Counted from the stretch's first letter, positions 46,350 to 57,276 are shown. The stretch: DNA of 64,000 nucleotides from Micractinium sp. NFX-FRZ (GCA_029339195.1 JAPTJF010000213.1:1-64000); one strand, 5' to 3'. Notes: generated from the sequence alone by a model not told the origin. Program-made: numbers and translations.

Positions 46350-47724
46350 CTATTTCACCGGCGACAGGGGCCCCCAATTATCGCTGTCCCTGGGTTGCGT
46401 CACTATTGATGTCAGCTCCAGCACATTCACTGCCCGAGGGGCACGCACAGTGGGGGGCCGCAGCAACCCCCCGCCGCTGCCGCCCGCCCCGCTGCTGCCA
46501 CCACCACCGCCGCTGGCTTTGCTGCCGCTGCCGCCGCCCGTCACTGCTGCTGCCCCGTTGCGCCGCAGGCTGGTCAGCGGGATTTCTTGCATCTCCTTCT
46601 GCATGCACAGCCACTCCCCCAGCAGCGATGTGGCGGCCAAGTTGGTGCCATGCAGCGCCCACCTGCGGGGGCAGGGCGCAGCAGGAGCATGACATCAATG
46701 GTTCATAGGGTCATTGGGCATGGGAAGCAGGTGCACAGATGCACGTGGTGCTGTGTGGCCAGGAAAATGCCTTGGGGCCAGCTGGCAGCGGGCAGAGCCA
46801 CACAGTGCACCAATTGCCTCCCTCCATTGCCCAAAGAGCGGAGCCCAAGAACTGCTGTTGCCAGCCTGCTATTGTAAAAGTAAACCTGGCAGCACGGCTG
46901 CAGCTGCAGACACCCTCCAGTGGCGCAGCTGCAACAGCGGGCACACATTGGCAACACGGCACGGGGTGCAGCAGTACGCACCATGCGACGTGTCGTGGGA
47001 AGCCGCTGAAGCACCAGACCGCCACGAGGTGGATGAAGAAAATGGTGCCAGCAAAGTCAAGGCACTTCTTGGCCCGCTGCACCTGCAGTCGTTGGCAGGT
47101 GAGGGTGGCAGGCAGGCAGCGGGGGCAGGGCAGGTTCCCATGAATGGGCGGCGCTAAGCAGCGACAAAGGCACGGGGCCAGGAACAGAAAGCGACGAGCA
47201 AGTGTTGGCAGCAGCAGCAATGGCGGTCCTGGCAAGCAGTGTGCAAGTCAGGGACCCCAAGAAGGCAGCCTTGATGAGACTATTCGCCCACCCTTCCACC
47301 CCCAACCTTCCACCCAACCCGCCCCGGGCGGCTGCTCCGGAGCTCACAATAAGGCGCAAGTAGACGGCGGCTATGAGGGCGTTCGTGAAGCATGCTATGC
47401 AGACCATCCACCCCTGGAAGCTGCCAAAGCTGACCCAGCGCCAGTCGAAGAAGTGATACAAGGAGAGGCCGCGCACGTAGGGAGCTACAGAACAGAGGGG
47501 CGACGAGCGGACAGCGTTGGGCAGGCGGCGGCGGCGGCGGCGGCGGCACGAGCGGCCTCTTGCGCGCTGCCTCGAGCTGCCCCGACTCATCCCCGACCCT
47601 CACCGACTATCAGCTTGTACAGCAGGCCCAGGCTGAGGTAGTACAGGCACTGCAGCGCCGCTATTTGGGCGAGGATCGCGACGGGGTCCCAGGCCGAGGG
47701 CCCGAACAGGATGCCGCCTGCCAT
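46350..47724 (-). CDS. SYS1: SYS1 homologue, Golgi membrane trafficking protein
   Basis: Exons: 47604-47724, 47348-47484, 46982-47082, 46350-46662; 223 aa. SYS1 is a four-span Golgi membrane protein that recruits ARL3/ARFRP1-type GTPases and golgins. Family blocks seen: WDPVAILAQIAALQCLYYLSLGLL at the N terminus (first helix), SLYHFFDW, RAKKCLDFAGTIFFIHLV (third helix) and NLAATSLLGEWLCMQKEMQEIPL near the normal C terminus. Vertebrate SYS1 is about 156 aa; this one adds about 60 residues of Gly/Ser-rich tail ending in VVTQPRDSDNW-like sequence (…TSIVTQPRDSDNWGPLSPVK). Divergent from the CBS gene. Confidence 0.95.
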
Positions 47725-48090
47725 AGCAACAGTGCGCTTCAAAGGTGGGAAACCTCCAGCCAGCAGCCGCCCAGCTCCTTGTTTTGGGCAAGCGGGTGGG
47801 CGCCAGTGAGGCCTGCGCGCCCTGTTGGCTGCCCCGATCAGTGCGAGCCAATGTTTGTGATGATATCGATGAGGGCTCACGGGCAAAACCCACCTGCCTG
47901 CTGCGTCGTGCTGGGCAACACCGAAAGTGGGCAGGCCCCCGCTCTCCTGCCTTGTTTCTGCGCAACCCGCAACCGTGCATAGGCACTTGGCGCGCCATTT
48001 GAGTTTATAATTTGGTCAGACGCCTACACCGACACCCCACTTCACACCCCAGCCTGCCAACCCATACCTGCCGAGCGCCTGTCCCCTAGA
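47725..48090. other. Divergent promoter region between SYS1 and the CBS-domain gene
   Basis: 366 bp between opposed starts. No element recognised. Confidence 0.5.
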
Positions 48091-51000
48091 ATGGAGGCCG
48101 CCCTGGATCTGCTGCATCCCGCCAGGTGAGCAAGCGTCATGCCGTAGAGCCTGGAGAGCCGGCGGCTTCAGGGGACGGGCGGGCAGGTTCACCGCTGCCG
48201 GTGGCGGGGTGGCAGCGGGACTGGTCCAGGCGTGTCGGGATACACGCAGTGGCGCTGCACCAAACCACCGGGACATTTACACCACATGCCTCGTGCTCGC
48301 CCTGTGTCTGGAGATGCTGTAGCCTCCAGCCTCCCATCTTGCCTGGCGCCGGCCTGCAGCAGCAGGACCCACCCGCTTTGCCCTGCCCTCTGTTTGCAGG
48401 GAGCTGCTGGCAGGGGTGACGCTGGCAGAGTACTTGGCCACTCAGCCTCCCCGAACAGTGATGAGCATCACGGCGGGCGACATGCTAGGCCAGGTGAGAG
48501 AGCGGGTGAATGGGTGAGCGGATGAGGCTCGCTGGCTGGCCGACTTGCTGGCTGGCCAGCGGTCCCGACATGCACACATTGCAACACTTCATGCTCAACT
48601 GAGCATGTGCATGTATGTGCAGAGACTGCCTGCCACCCTCCTTGACCATGCTCCAGTGCCCCTGCCCGCTTTACAGCCAGCTCTGCAACATGCGTGCTGC
48701 ATCCACCCGTCTCTCGTCTTGCCCTGCCGCACTTGCCTTGCAACCCCGCAGCCCGCGCCCGCACCCACCTCTCCCAACCCTGTGCCTCCCTTCCTCCCAA
48801 AGCCAGGTGCTGCGCCATTTCGCCAGCGCCAGCCTGGTGGCAGCACCCTGCTTCAACGACGACCAGCGCACCTCCTACAGAGGCTTCCTTGACTTGCTAG
48901 ACGTTGTGGCAGCTGTGGTGGAGGCAGCACGCGCAGGCGAGGGCGGCGGCAGCGCGCCCCCTTCACAACACCGAGCGCCTGCCAGTCTGCGGCACTACGC
49001 CGCCGCCGCAGCACGGGCGCTGGCGGAGCGGCCCGTCGGTGACATTCGGGCCAGCGCCAATGATGCTCAGCTGGTGTACCAGGCGCAGTTGGGGAGCACG
49101 CTGCTAGAGGCAAGCCCGGCGGTGCTGTGGTGTGCTGGGCTGTGCATTGCTGTGCTGTGTTGTGCTTTGCTGTGGTGCAGCTGGTGTAACAGGCGCAGCC
49201 GGGAGCGCGCTGCTGGAGGCAAGCCGGGCTGTGCTGTGCTGTGCTGCGGTGCGCTGTGCATTGCTGGTGCTGTGCTGTGCTCCTTGTCTGGCCTGCGCCG
49301 CAGCTGGCAGGCAGGGCGGCACTGCAACCCCAATTTACAAGTTCTCTGCCTGCCTGGTGTGCCTTGGGGTTTCGTGCACACTCCAACCGCGGTGGTGGTG
49401 GGGGAGGAAGGGGGCCAGTTCTGCTTGCCTGAGCACGTGAAGCCAAGGGCCTTCCCATCCCAACACTTGCCCACCAGCACGTGCGAAACAGGACCGCTTG
49501 CCTGCCCACCCGCTGTGCAGGTGGTGCGTGAGGGGTTTGCGCACCCAGTTGACCACCTGGCGTGCCACCGCCTGGCCGTCTTCCAGCCCAGCAGCGCTGA
49601 CGTGGCAGGGGCGGGGGCCGACTGGGACGATTCCTGCCTGCAGGTCGGCTGCAGCCTCTTCTGGGCTGCTACCCACATGCGCGGCAGGCTTTCTGTCGGG
49701 CCGGCTGCTGCTGCGTCGGGAGGCGGGAGGCTTGGGTGATGCTGTCACCATCCATGGGTGGGAGCTGTCGGTGACCTAGCAGGTTGACGCACAGCACAGG
49801 TGGCAGCGCGTGGCTCGCAAGCCCCTCTCAGGTGCACAAGTGGTGCTGCCCCCTGCTGCAGCTGACCAACATTGTCAGCCAGTCCGACATCCTGCGCTTC
49901 TTGTGGAGGCACCAGGGGCGGCTGGGGCGGGCGCTGCTGGACTCCACGTTGGAGCAGGTGTGCTTGTGGGTGGGCGGGTGGGTGGTTTGTGTAACAGGTG
50001 GTTGTGTGCACAGGTGGGCGGGCAGACGGGCGAGGAGGGGTGGGTGGGACGGTGTGTGGGATGGGTAGTACGACAGGTCGTCATTGGCTGGACATATGCA
50101 TGGGCACATGGTGTGCACGCGTGGTGCGGGTGTGGGTGAGTGGGGAGAGGCAGGGCGGGCCGGGGCGGACAACCATGTGCCCGTGGTAGCGCAGGGGGGT
50201 GGGTCAGTTGGGTATGTGGGTAGTTGGATGCCCTCTGGAGCAGGCGAGGGGCACGGCTGGGGGAGAGGGTGCTGAGGGCAGCCGATAGCACAGCCCTGGG
50301 GCAGGGGGTGCCTGCAGCGGCAGCCAATGCCTCGCAACGGCAGCAGAGAGCACATGCGCCACCGGCAAGCCTTACGGACCACATGTCAGGCGCGGAGCGC
50401 TGGTATGTGCCATGCATCGCTGCGCAGTGCACCGCCCCACCTTCACACCCCATGCACCTCCGCCGCTGCCCCTGCCCCTGTTCCCCCCCGCAGCTGGGGG
50501 TGCCAGAGAAGCGCGTGCTGTGCGTGCCCGCTGACATGGCAGTGATTGATGCGCTGGCGGGCATGGTGGACAGCCGGGTGCCCGGTGAGCTTGCAGGGGT
50601 GGCCGCTCCTTGATCAGGAGGGCTGTGGTTGGCCAGCAACTAGCGGGGCGCCTGCCACGCTGGCGGGCATGTGCACGCCTGTCAGCACTACCTGTGCGAG
50701 GGATGCCTTCTTGCCCTCTGCCCCTCCGCTGCCCTCACTTACATTCCTCTCTCTCCCCACCTTCCCCACCCCCGCCCCCATCCCACCCGCCCTCACAGCC
50801 GTGGCGGTGATCGACTCTGTGGACAGCGGCCGCCTGGAGGGCAACCTGTCCATCTCCGACTTGAGGGGCCTGCACCCCAGCCATTTTGAGCAGCTGGCGC
50901 AGCCCGTGGGTGACTTCCTGCGCGACGGCTGGCACGACAGCCCCCGCTGGCAGCCCGCCAGCCCACGCGGCGGGCTGGCAGCAGAGTTTGGCATAAAGTC

Positions 51001-51178
51001 CCCAGAAGTGCTGCCCCACGCGCCGGCGCTGGTGGCGTGCACGCTGCGGTCGCGCTTTGGTGACGTGCTGCGCCAGCTGGCGGGGGGCCACCTGCACCGC
51101 CTGTTCGTGGTGGACGGGGAGGGGCGCCCCGTGGGCGTTGTCAGCCTGACCGACATCCTGCGCCTGGTGGCAGGGTGA
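48091..51178 (+). CDS. CBS-domain protein, SNF4/AMPK-gamma or PV42-like
   Basis: Exons: 48091-48125, 48400-48493, 48807-49109, 49521-49643, 49862-49957, 50494-50584, 50799-51178; 373 aa, phase intact. CBS signatures: LTNIVSQSDILRFLW ending one motif, VLCVPADMAVIDALAGMVDSRVPAVAVID, and the last motif HRLFVVDGEGRPVGVVSLTDILRLV, which stops five residues from the C terminus. At least three CBS motifs are visible, probably two Bateman modules. In plants such proteins are regulatory subunits of SnRK1 or PV42-type adenosine-nucleotide sensors; which of these is not decidable here. Intron 3 uses a GC donor (GAG|GCAAGC) and contains a 110-bp duplication of the exon end. A further copy of the last exon's end lies just past the stop. 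Confidence 0.85.
49068..49287 (+). repeat. 110-bp tandem duplication across the exon 3 end of the CBS gene
   Basis: CAGCTGGTGTACCAGGCGCAG at 49068 recurs at 49178 as CAGCTGGTGTAACAGGCGCAG, followed by a shared CGCTGCT(A/G)GAGGCAAGCC donor and TGTGCATTGCTG word. In the second copy TAC has become TAA, so it cannot be read as exon. Confidence 0.85.
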
Positions 51179-51246
51179 GCCGCCGCTGCTGCTGCGGGGG
51201 GTCTTGTGATTGGCGGGGTAGGCATCCTGCCACCAACCACAAGCAA

Positions 51247-51287
51247 GGGGCGCCCTGTGGGGGTGGTCAAGACATCCAGGGTGAGGT
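51247..51287 (+). repeat. Echo of the CBS-gene 3' end in the 3' flank
   Basis: GGGGCGCCCTGTGGG then GACATCC and AGGGTGAGG repeat 51121-51179 with a short internal deletion, offset 126 bp, beyond the stop codon. Confidence 0.7.
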
Positions 51288-51649
51288 GTGCCCGCCCACA
51301 CAAGCAAGCCGGCCTCTGTCTGACCGTTGCCTCTGCGCCAATCCTCAACTAGTGTAGCTTGAGCACCTCAGCCGGTGTCCCTCTATGCCTGTGTGCGCAC
51401 TCTATACGTGTTCTTGTAGCTGTATCCATGTACCTGCTACAGTAGCTGTGCATGCTGTGACCCTCTTCGCAGTCCTGTGACCGCTCCCATCTTTCCCGGC
51501 CTCCTCCTACCTAAATTTTTTCCTGCCTCGCTCAGCCTTGCTGACGTCCTGTGATGACGCGGGCGAGGTGCACTGGTTTGACTGTTTGATCGGCACAGGC
51601 AAATGCGGCGCATATGCATGCACAGTGGGTCATCCCTGGTGTCTTGAAC

Positions 51650-51654
51650 TGTAA
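51650..51654 (+). terminator. Possible TGTAA polyadenylation signal of the CBS gene
   Basis: TGTAA about 470 nt past the stop. No earlier one was noticed. Confidence 0.35.
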
Positions 51655-51927
51655 ACCATCATGGCAGCTGCCTGTCAGTTGAATCAGGCTGGTGCCAGCG
51701 AGCTGTGCAGCAGAGCGATGGCGGTGTGGGCGGTGGCGGTGGGTGGTGGGCGCACGGGTGAAGGGAGCGAGGGTTTTCTGGGTGCTGCGGTGTTCAGTGC
51801 ATGTCGCTGGCCTGATGTTTGAGTCGAGGTGGTGCAAGTGACGACGACACAGGCGCTGCCGTGCCGAATGTTTGCGGGATGTCTCGGACGGTTCAAGGGC
51901 CTGGAGTGGTACTGCCCGCTACCCAGT

Positions 51928-51991
51928 CAGCAAGAGTGGATTGCAAGCAGCAAGAGTGGATTGCATGTAAACCGCCTGGCGAGCGGTTTAC
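51928..51991. repeat. 20-bp direct repeat followed by a perfect 9-bp inverted repeat
   Basis: CAGCAAGAGTGGATTGCA occurs at 51928 and 51948. Then GTAAACCGC (51967-51975) and GCGGTTTAC (51983-51991) form a perfect 9-bp hairpin with a 7-nt loop. It could be a 3'-end hairpin or a dyad binding site upstream of the next gene (inference). Confidence 0.6.
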
Positions 51992-52290
51992 GTGCCTGAT
52001 CCGCTCAGTCCGTGCGCAGCCACTCAGTGCCTGGTCGGCTCCCTGCCACACACGTGGCAGCCCTCACCTCGCCCGCAGGCTCAGGTGACGATCTCAGGCC
52101 GACCGACGCCTGGCGCAGGCCTGCTCTTGTTCTGAGTGCTGCCCTAATGTCGGCGCAGGGCCCTGGGCTTCTCTCCCACTGCCGTGCTCATCCCCCTGTC
52201 AATCCACTCCCACCGCTAACACCCCCGCTCCGCTGCCGCCCACGCGGGCAACCCAAGCCTGCTTCCCTTTGCAGCCAACCTCGCCCTACC

Positions 52291-53430
52291 ATGGCGCGCA
52301 CCCCCCGCCGGCTGCTGCTGGCGGCATGCCTGGGAATGGCCCTCCTGGCGACCATGCCCGGCCGCGGTGCCGTCGCCCAAGCTCAGGCTCAAGCGCAAGC
52401 TGCAGCTTCCGCCTCTGCATCAGGCCCCACACCAGCCCCGGCCCCAGCCCCAGCCCCCACACCAGTCCCGGCCCCAGCTCCAGCCCCCACTCCAAGCGGG
52501 TGTGGCGGCGAGGGCCAGAAGTGCTGTGGCGGCGGCTCATCACTCACCTGCCAAGGTTGGTGAAGAGCCCGTAGGGCATGAGAGGATGAATCCACCCTGC
52601 GTCGCCTCAAATAACTCAACAACAAAGTAGCCTGGCAAGCCATCCTGCACCCCATGCCCCCCATGCCCTGTGAGGCAGGCGACCTCTTCTGCGACGCCCC
52701 CCGCTGTGCTGTCGAAGTCTCCAAGTGCTGGCGCCTGCCCGCATACCCCGCCGAGTGTGGCGTCCTGGGTGGGTAGTGTGCAAGCTTGCTCCGCTGAGCC
52801 CTGCTGCTGGGCGTGGCCAGCTGGGGACAAGCGCTGCCAGGGTGGACAGATAGCCAGTAAACTGCAACCCATGCAACTCACACTAGGGCCGTCACAACGT
52901 GCTCTCCCACAAATGCCTGCAGGCAAGCCCTGCTGCCCCCTGTTCAAGTGCACCGACGGCGCACGCTGGCCAAAGAACTACCCGACAGGCACGCTGTGGT
53001 TTGCATGCTATTCGTGAGCTGTCGTGGACGTGCTGCGCTGCGCTGTGCTGTGCTGTTCTGTGCTGGGCACCTGAGCAACACTCACGCCTATTGTCAATCC
53101 GTGCCTGCGCCCCTGCCTAGATACCACTGCAGGACGCAATGAGGGCCTCTTTTTGGCAGTGCACCCCACACTACTCAGGCACACATCGGTCCCCTCCCAC
53201 CACATGCTGTCCCGTTCCAACCCATGAGTCCTGCTGGCTACGTACCCTGAATGTAATAAGTGATTGATCGATTGATTGACGTGCACTGTTCCTGCCCCAC
53301 CTGTGCGCTCTGCCCAGCAGGCGGCTCCATCTATGACGGCTTTGCTTGCAAGCAGGAGGGGGCCACGTGCGACTACGGCTCAGATTCCTCCAAGGGCTGG
53401 ACCTCCACATCCTGCACCCCAGCAAAGTGA
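52291..53430 (+). CDS. Secreted Cys-rich protein with Ala/Pro-repeat linker; 3' end unresolved
   Basis: Supported exons: 52291-52555, 52640-52768, 52923-53013. A twin-Arg-like start (MARTPRRLLLAACLGMALLA) makes a signal peptide. Residues about 29 to 68 are AQAQAQA then PAPAPAPTP repeats. Cys-rich parts follow: CGGEGQKCCGGGSSLTC, PCEAGDLFCDAPRCAVEVSKC and KPCCPLFKCTDGARW, suggesting knottin-like disulfide folds. Exon 2 needs an AAG acceptor. After exon 3 (phase 2) there is no simple join to the clearly coding-like segment 53321-53430 (FACKQEGATCDYGSDSSKGW ... CTPAK, stop). A 29-nt exon at 53160-53188 would restore phase (207 aa in total), but its donor is weak. Otherwise the protein stops right at CYS (TGA at 53014). 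I do not recognise a family. Confidence 0.6.
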
Positions 53431-53781
53431 TGGGAAGCCGCCCAGAGTGCCAGCAAAGGGAGCGTGCCGCGCTTGGGCTGTTCTGAAGGAAGCCTCCCGG
53501 CCTGGCTTGTGCGGCCACAGTAGCGATCCCAAATGGACGTTTCAACTTCAAATCAACAGCTTGCTATGCTGTTCTGGCAACCCGCCCTTGTTTTGGCTTC
53601 CAAAGAGCCCTCCACCACGCCAGCCCTGCCAATTTTCAAGCTGCACAGATCTTCCCATCCCCACCGCCAATGACGCTTGCTCGCCCCAATTCCCCTACTC
53701 GGGCCCACAGGTGCCCCTCTGCACAGAAGAGTCCTGATCTGAAATTGACATGTGACGTGTCACTAGTCGTTTTTCTTCTAT

Positions 53782-53786
53782 TGTAA
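53782..53786 (+). terminator. Possible TGTAA polyadenylation signal of the Cys-rich secreted gene
   Basis: TGTAA in an AT-rich stretch (TTCTATTGTAAGATC) about 350 nt past the candidate stop at 53430. Confidence 0.4.
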
Positions 53787-54080
53787 GATCTTCAAACTTT
53801 CCGCTCCCAGGTATGCCAGCCGGGGGCGCCTGCCCATCTCCCGCCAACCTCAGCTGGCCTGCCTGTGTGCGCACTCGCATGCACAGGCCCAGGGAGCAGC
53901 CAGGCAACGTGCAGCAAGGTACAGCGGGAGAGCGCGGTGCAGAGGCAGCAATCCTGCAACCCAAACCCTCTCACGGCGCCGACGGGCACGGGCGGCAGCG
54001 CCGGTTTGCTCAATGGATGGCCTGCCCTGTGGCAACTGCTGCCCATGACAGCTCAAATTGATCACTGGCACGTGCCCTCA

Positions 54081-54085
54081 TTACA
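54081..54085 (-). terminator. Putative TGTAA polyadenylation signal of the PH-domain gene
   Basis: Minus-strand TGTAA, about 90 nt past the stop at 54174. Confidence 0.5.
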
Positions 54086-54173
54086 GGCAATCATCCATAT
54101 TCAATCAACCAATCAATTGCAATGATTCAATTCGTTCGAAAAAAACTAGTCCCGGGCAGCAGCCTGCTGACCC

Positions 54174-56020
54174 TCACTGGAGCTTGCCCTGCACATAGTC
54201 CACAATCTCCTGCAGGCGCTCACATGAGGGGGCAGGGGCAGGGGCAACAGTTTTTTAACCTCTTATATGGTTGAAAGGGCAAGCAGCGGTGCAGCTGCTC
54301 GGGCTGGGCAGCAGCGCAGTCGTCCCCGCACCCCTGAACTCGCCCACCCACCCCATCCAGGCGCCCGCCCACCAGCCAGTCTAGCAAGGTGCCTGCCCAC
54401 CGGATAGCTGCCCCAGCCCAGCCAGAGGCAGGTCACCCTCCACCACTCACCCAACCACGTAACCCAACCCATCCGTCGGCCTCTCCCCCCGCCAGTTATC
54501 CACTCACTCACCCCCACCTAACCCACCCCATCAGCCTGTTTGGCCACCTCCACCAGCCGGCCACCAGCGCACCCACCTGGTGGCGCTCCAGCCCAGCCAG
54601 GGGCAGGCGGCTGCCGTCCTTCAGAAAGAACACCACATCTGCAGGGGTGTGTGCACGGCGATTGAGGCATAGCGGGGTGATGCCAGCAGGTGGGGAAGCA
54701 GCAGATGGGGGAGGTGGGGAGGCAGGGGGCGGTGCACAGGCAGCTGCCAACAGCTGGGCAGGGCAGGGCAGGGGGCGGCCTGTTGAGGGGGAGGGGCGGC
54801 AGCGGGTGCCCACCCACCTCCCCACAGGCCAAAGGCACGCGGTGCGCTGCGAATCTCCTTGATCTTGCTGTACTCAACCTGCACGTGAGAAGGGGTGGGT
54901 GTGTGACATGGCAGCAGTGTGTTGCATGCTGGGTTCCCAGGACGATGCAACGCAGAACCTGCACGAAGTAGCCCCACAGCAGCAGCCACAACTATCCCCA
55001 CAACCAATGGCCTGCGCTCCTTTCGACTCCCAGCCCTCCGCCCCCTAGACCCCTCGCCCTGCAGCCCGCTGCAGCCTGCGGCTGCCCCTCCTGCCCCGCT
55101 GCGCCCTCCGCCGCCCCTCTCACCTGCACCTCCCGCTTCAGCACCGGCGAGTTGGTGGCCACCACCAAGCGCTTGTTTGTGAACTTGTAGGACACCCAGA
55201 GCCGCCGCCCAATGGAGGCGATCGTGAGCGGCTGCAAGCAGGGATGGGCGGGCAGGACACGGAGGGGCGGGGCGGAGCGGGGTGGGGTGGGGTGGGGTGG
55301 AAGTGGCAGGTGAGCGGCGGTTACGGCGCGCCATGGCAGGGGCCGAGCCCAATCACGCCAAGTGCCAAGACTCCTGCTGCATCACTTCTTTTCCCTTGGT
55401 GCGTGTTGCCCTGAACATGACCCTGTCCCACCCACCAGGCAGATCAGGGTGGCCCCCAGCGCCAGCGACAGCGCCAGCTCAGCATTGCTCCCGCTGCCTG
55501 CAGCAGCGGACAGGCGGTGGCCTCAAGCGGTGGCCTAGCAGGGCTGCAACAGTGACGAGGTTGGGGAAGCAGCAGGCTAGATGGCAGCTGTCTAACTTAA
55601 TCAAGCAATTTTCAGGCCTGCAGTGTGTCGCCACCTCACCCTCGTAGAACACCGTCTCAGGCTCTGCTTCCGCAGTGCTGCTGGCTGCGGCAGGCTCAGG
55701 TGCGGCCTCAGCCTCTGCACAGCACCAGCAAGAGAAACCATAAAGGAGAAGAGTCAATGACAACTTGATCCTTGAGGCCTGCAAGGAGAGCACATTGCCA
55801 CGCCTGGCGCTGCCGCAGAGCGGGAGGGACGGTGCAAAAGGCGCCACCAAGCCCCACCTGCCCGGTGCCGCCAATGCGCCAGGCTTGCGGCACGCCGCGC
55901 TGCTGCTGCATGTTGCTGTGGCTGCACGGGCGCAAAGCGCCGCACGGCACGACCCGCTGGCCGGGCCACCGCAGCAGCCGGCGCGGTGGCCGCAACTCGC
56001 ACTGCAGCAGTGTGGTTCAT
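54174..56020 (-). CDS. Plastid-type membrane protein with a bacterial PH-like domain
   Basis: Exons: 55858-56020, 55640-55714, 55436-55497, 55124-55231, 54818-54878, 54577-54638, 54174-54209; 188 aa. The first about 50 residues (MNHTAAVRVAATAPAAAVAR, then Arg-rich) are free of acidic residues and read as a chloroplast transit peptide. An acidic Ala/Glu spacer follows, then one membrane helix (AELALSLALGATLICL). The C-terminal half reads RRLWVSYKFTNKRLVVATNS, VEYSKIKEIRSAPR, DVVFFLKDGSRLPLAGLERH and EIVDYVQ. This strand-rich pattern with a closing helix is that of bacterial-type PH (bPH2/YdbS-like) domains. Single helix plus PH-like domain suggests a thylakoid or envelope protein of unknown role. 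The domain name is by pattern only. Divergent from the small membrane-protein gene. Confidence 0.75.
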
Positions 56021-56540
56021 GACTTTGTGGATGCGGATAGATCAATGGACGGAACAGCGCCCGCACAGATGATGAGCAGGCAGGTGGCGCCGTGCGCAGC
56101 AGGACGCGGCGCAGCGGTGGCGGCATAGGAGCAGGGCTGCCGGTGCCTGCCATAGCTCACATTGACAATACGCAGCCATACGGAATGAATCATGTGCAGT
56201 TGAAGAGGCCAAGGGTGCCAGGCTTTGGCGAGCGATATGCGGAGCGCGACTGCGACACGGGGTGTGCTTGCTGCCCTGCCGAGCCCCTTGCGTCTGGCCG
56301 CTTCATGCCCTTGCACATGGCATCTATTTTTAATTACTGCCTCACAATTGGAGGCACATTGGGGACTGAGAGGCTGTGCCAGCCGCGCCCAAAACCTTGG
56401 CGCCACCCGGCTCAGCAGCGCTGCCCGGCTGGCGGCGGCACACTTTGGGCAGGGCATGATGCAGCCTCGCATACCCGGCGGCCTTCTGATTTGAGTGCCG
56501 CACTCAGCGCTTTGCGGGGTGCCGCTGAAGGCTCGTTGCT
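56021..56540. other. Divergent promoter region between the PH-domain and small membrane-protein genes
   Basis: 0.5 kb between opposed starts. No element recognised. Confidence 0.5.
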
Positions 56541-57276
56541 ATGACCACCATACTGAAGCAAACGAGGCGGACGGGGTTTCTCGCGGGCGTGGGGGCGGCA
56601 GCGGCGCTATACGTCTACAGCAAGGTGCGGGGTCTCGCCCGAGCGCAGGGTCGGGCCGCCATGTGCAGGGGCGGTCGCAGTGGCGGTGGCCGCGGTGGCA
56701 GCGGGCAAGACCAGTGGCCGCGTCCTTGACCAGCGCCACCGCTCATTCTCCCTCTGGCCTGCCCCGCAGACGTACTTCAGGCATGTGACTGAGGAGCTTG
56801 CAGAGCAGCTGCCGGGCGGCATGCCACGGCCGGCGGCGCCGCCGGCACAGGTGCGAGCGCGCCTCGAGGGCATGGGGGCGGCAGGCGCTGAACGGCACGC
56901 TGGGGGTTTTGCACCCTGTCTACAGCTTCGCACACATGTACTCCTGTTGGCCTCATGCTTCACCACCACCATTCTGTGCAAACATATTCCATTTGGCTCT
57001 CTTGCTGCCTGCAGGCCCCAGAGCCAGTGTTTGGCGCAGCAGCACGCGCGTGGGTTGTGCGGCGATGGAACGAGGTGCGTGCGCAGCGGCACGTGGCCTT
57101 CATGCACCCCTGGGGAAGCGAGAACTGTGCATGGGGTGACACCCAGACACTGATGCCCACATGCACTGGACAGTCTGACCACGGTGCCACCCTGCTGCCT
57201 GCCCTGTCCTGCCCTGCAGGGTGTGGATGCAACGTTCAAGCCGGTGGTCGAGGCGCTGGCACGGCGGAACCTGTGA
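56541..57276 (+). CDS. Small single-span membrane protein, possible MICOS MIC13/QIL1-like
   Basis: Exons: 56541-56624, 56770-56850, 57015-57074, 57220-57276; 93 aa, all phase 0. An N-terminal basic segment (MTTILKQTRRTG) leads into one hydrophobic helix (FLAGVGAAAALYVYS). A Pro/Ala-rich loop and an amphipathic end follow (AWVVRRWNEGVDATF ... LARRNL). The order basic N terminus, single helix near residue 15, then R-x-WN-x-G about 60 residues later resembles MIC13/QIL1 (and fungal Mic12), which anchor the MICOS complex at mitochondrial crista junctions. Similarity is short and judged by eye, so the name is tentative; an unrelated small organelle membrane protein is possible. The gene itself is supported by four consistent splice junctions. 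Confidence 0.65.

Larger units (their letters stand above)
51179..52290. other. Intergenic region between the CBS gene and the Cys-rich secreted gene
   Basis: 1.1 kb without a supported gene. It contains the CBS-gene 3' flank, a TGTAA at 51650-51654, a 20-bp direct repeat at 51928-51965 and a perfect inverted repeat at 51967-51991. Confidence 0.55.
53431..54173. other. 3' flank with further Cys-codon-rich segments
   Basis: Between the two convergent genes there are two more coding-like stretches: 53627-53713, reading PCQFSSCTDLPIP ... ACSPQFPYSG, and 53814-53880, reading MPAGGACPSPANLSWPAC. They may be extra exons or decayed modules of the upstream secreted protein. A TGTAA lies at 53782-53786. 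Confidence 0.4.
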
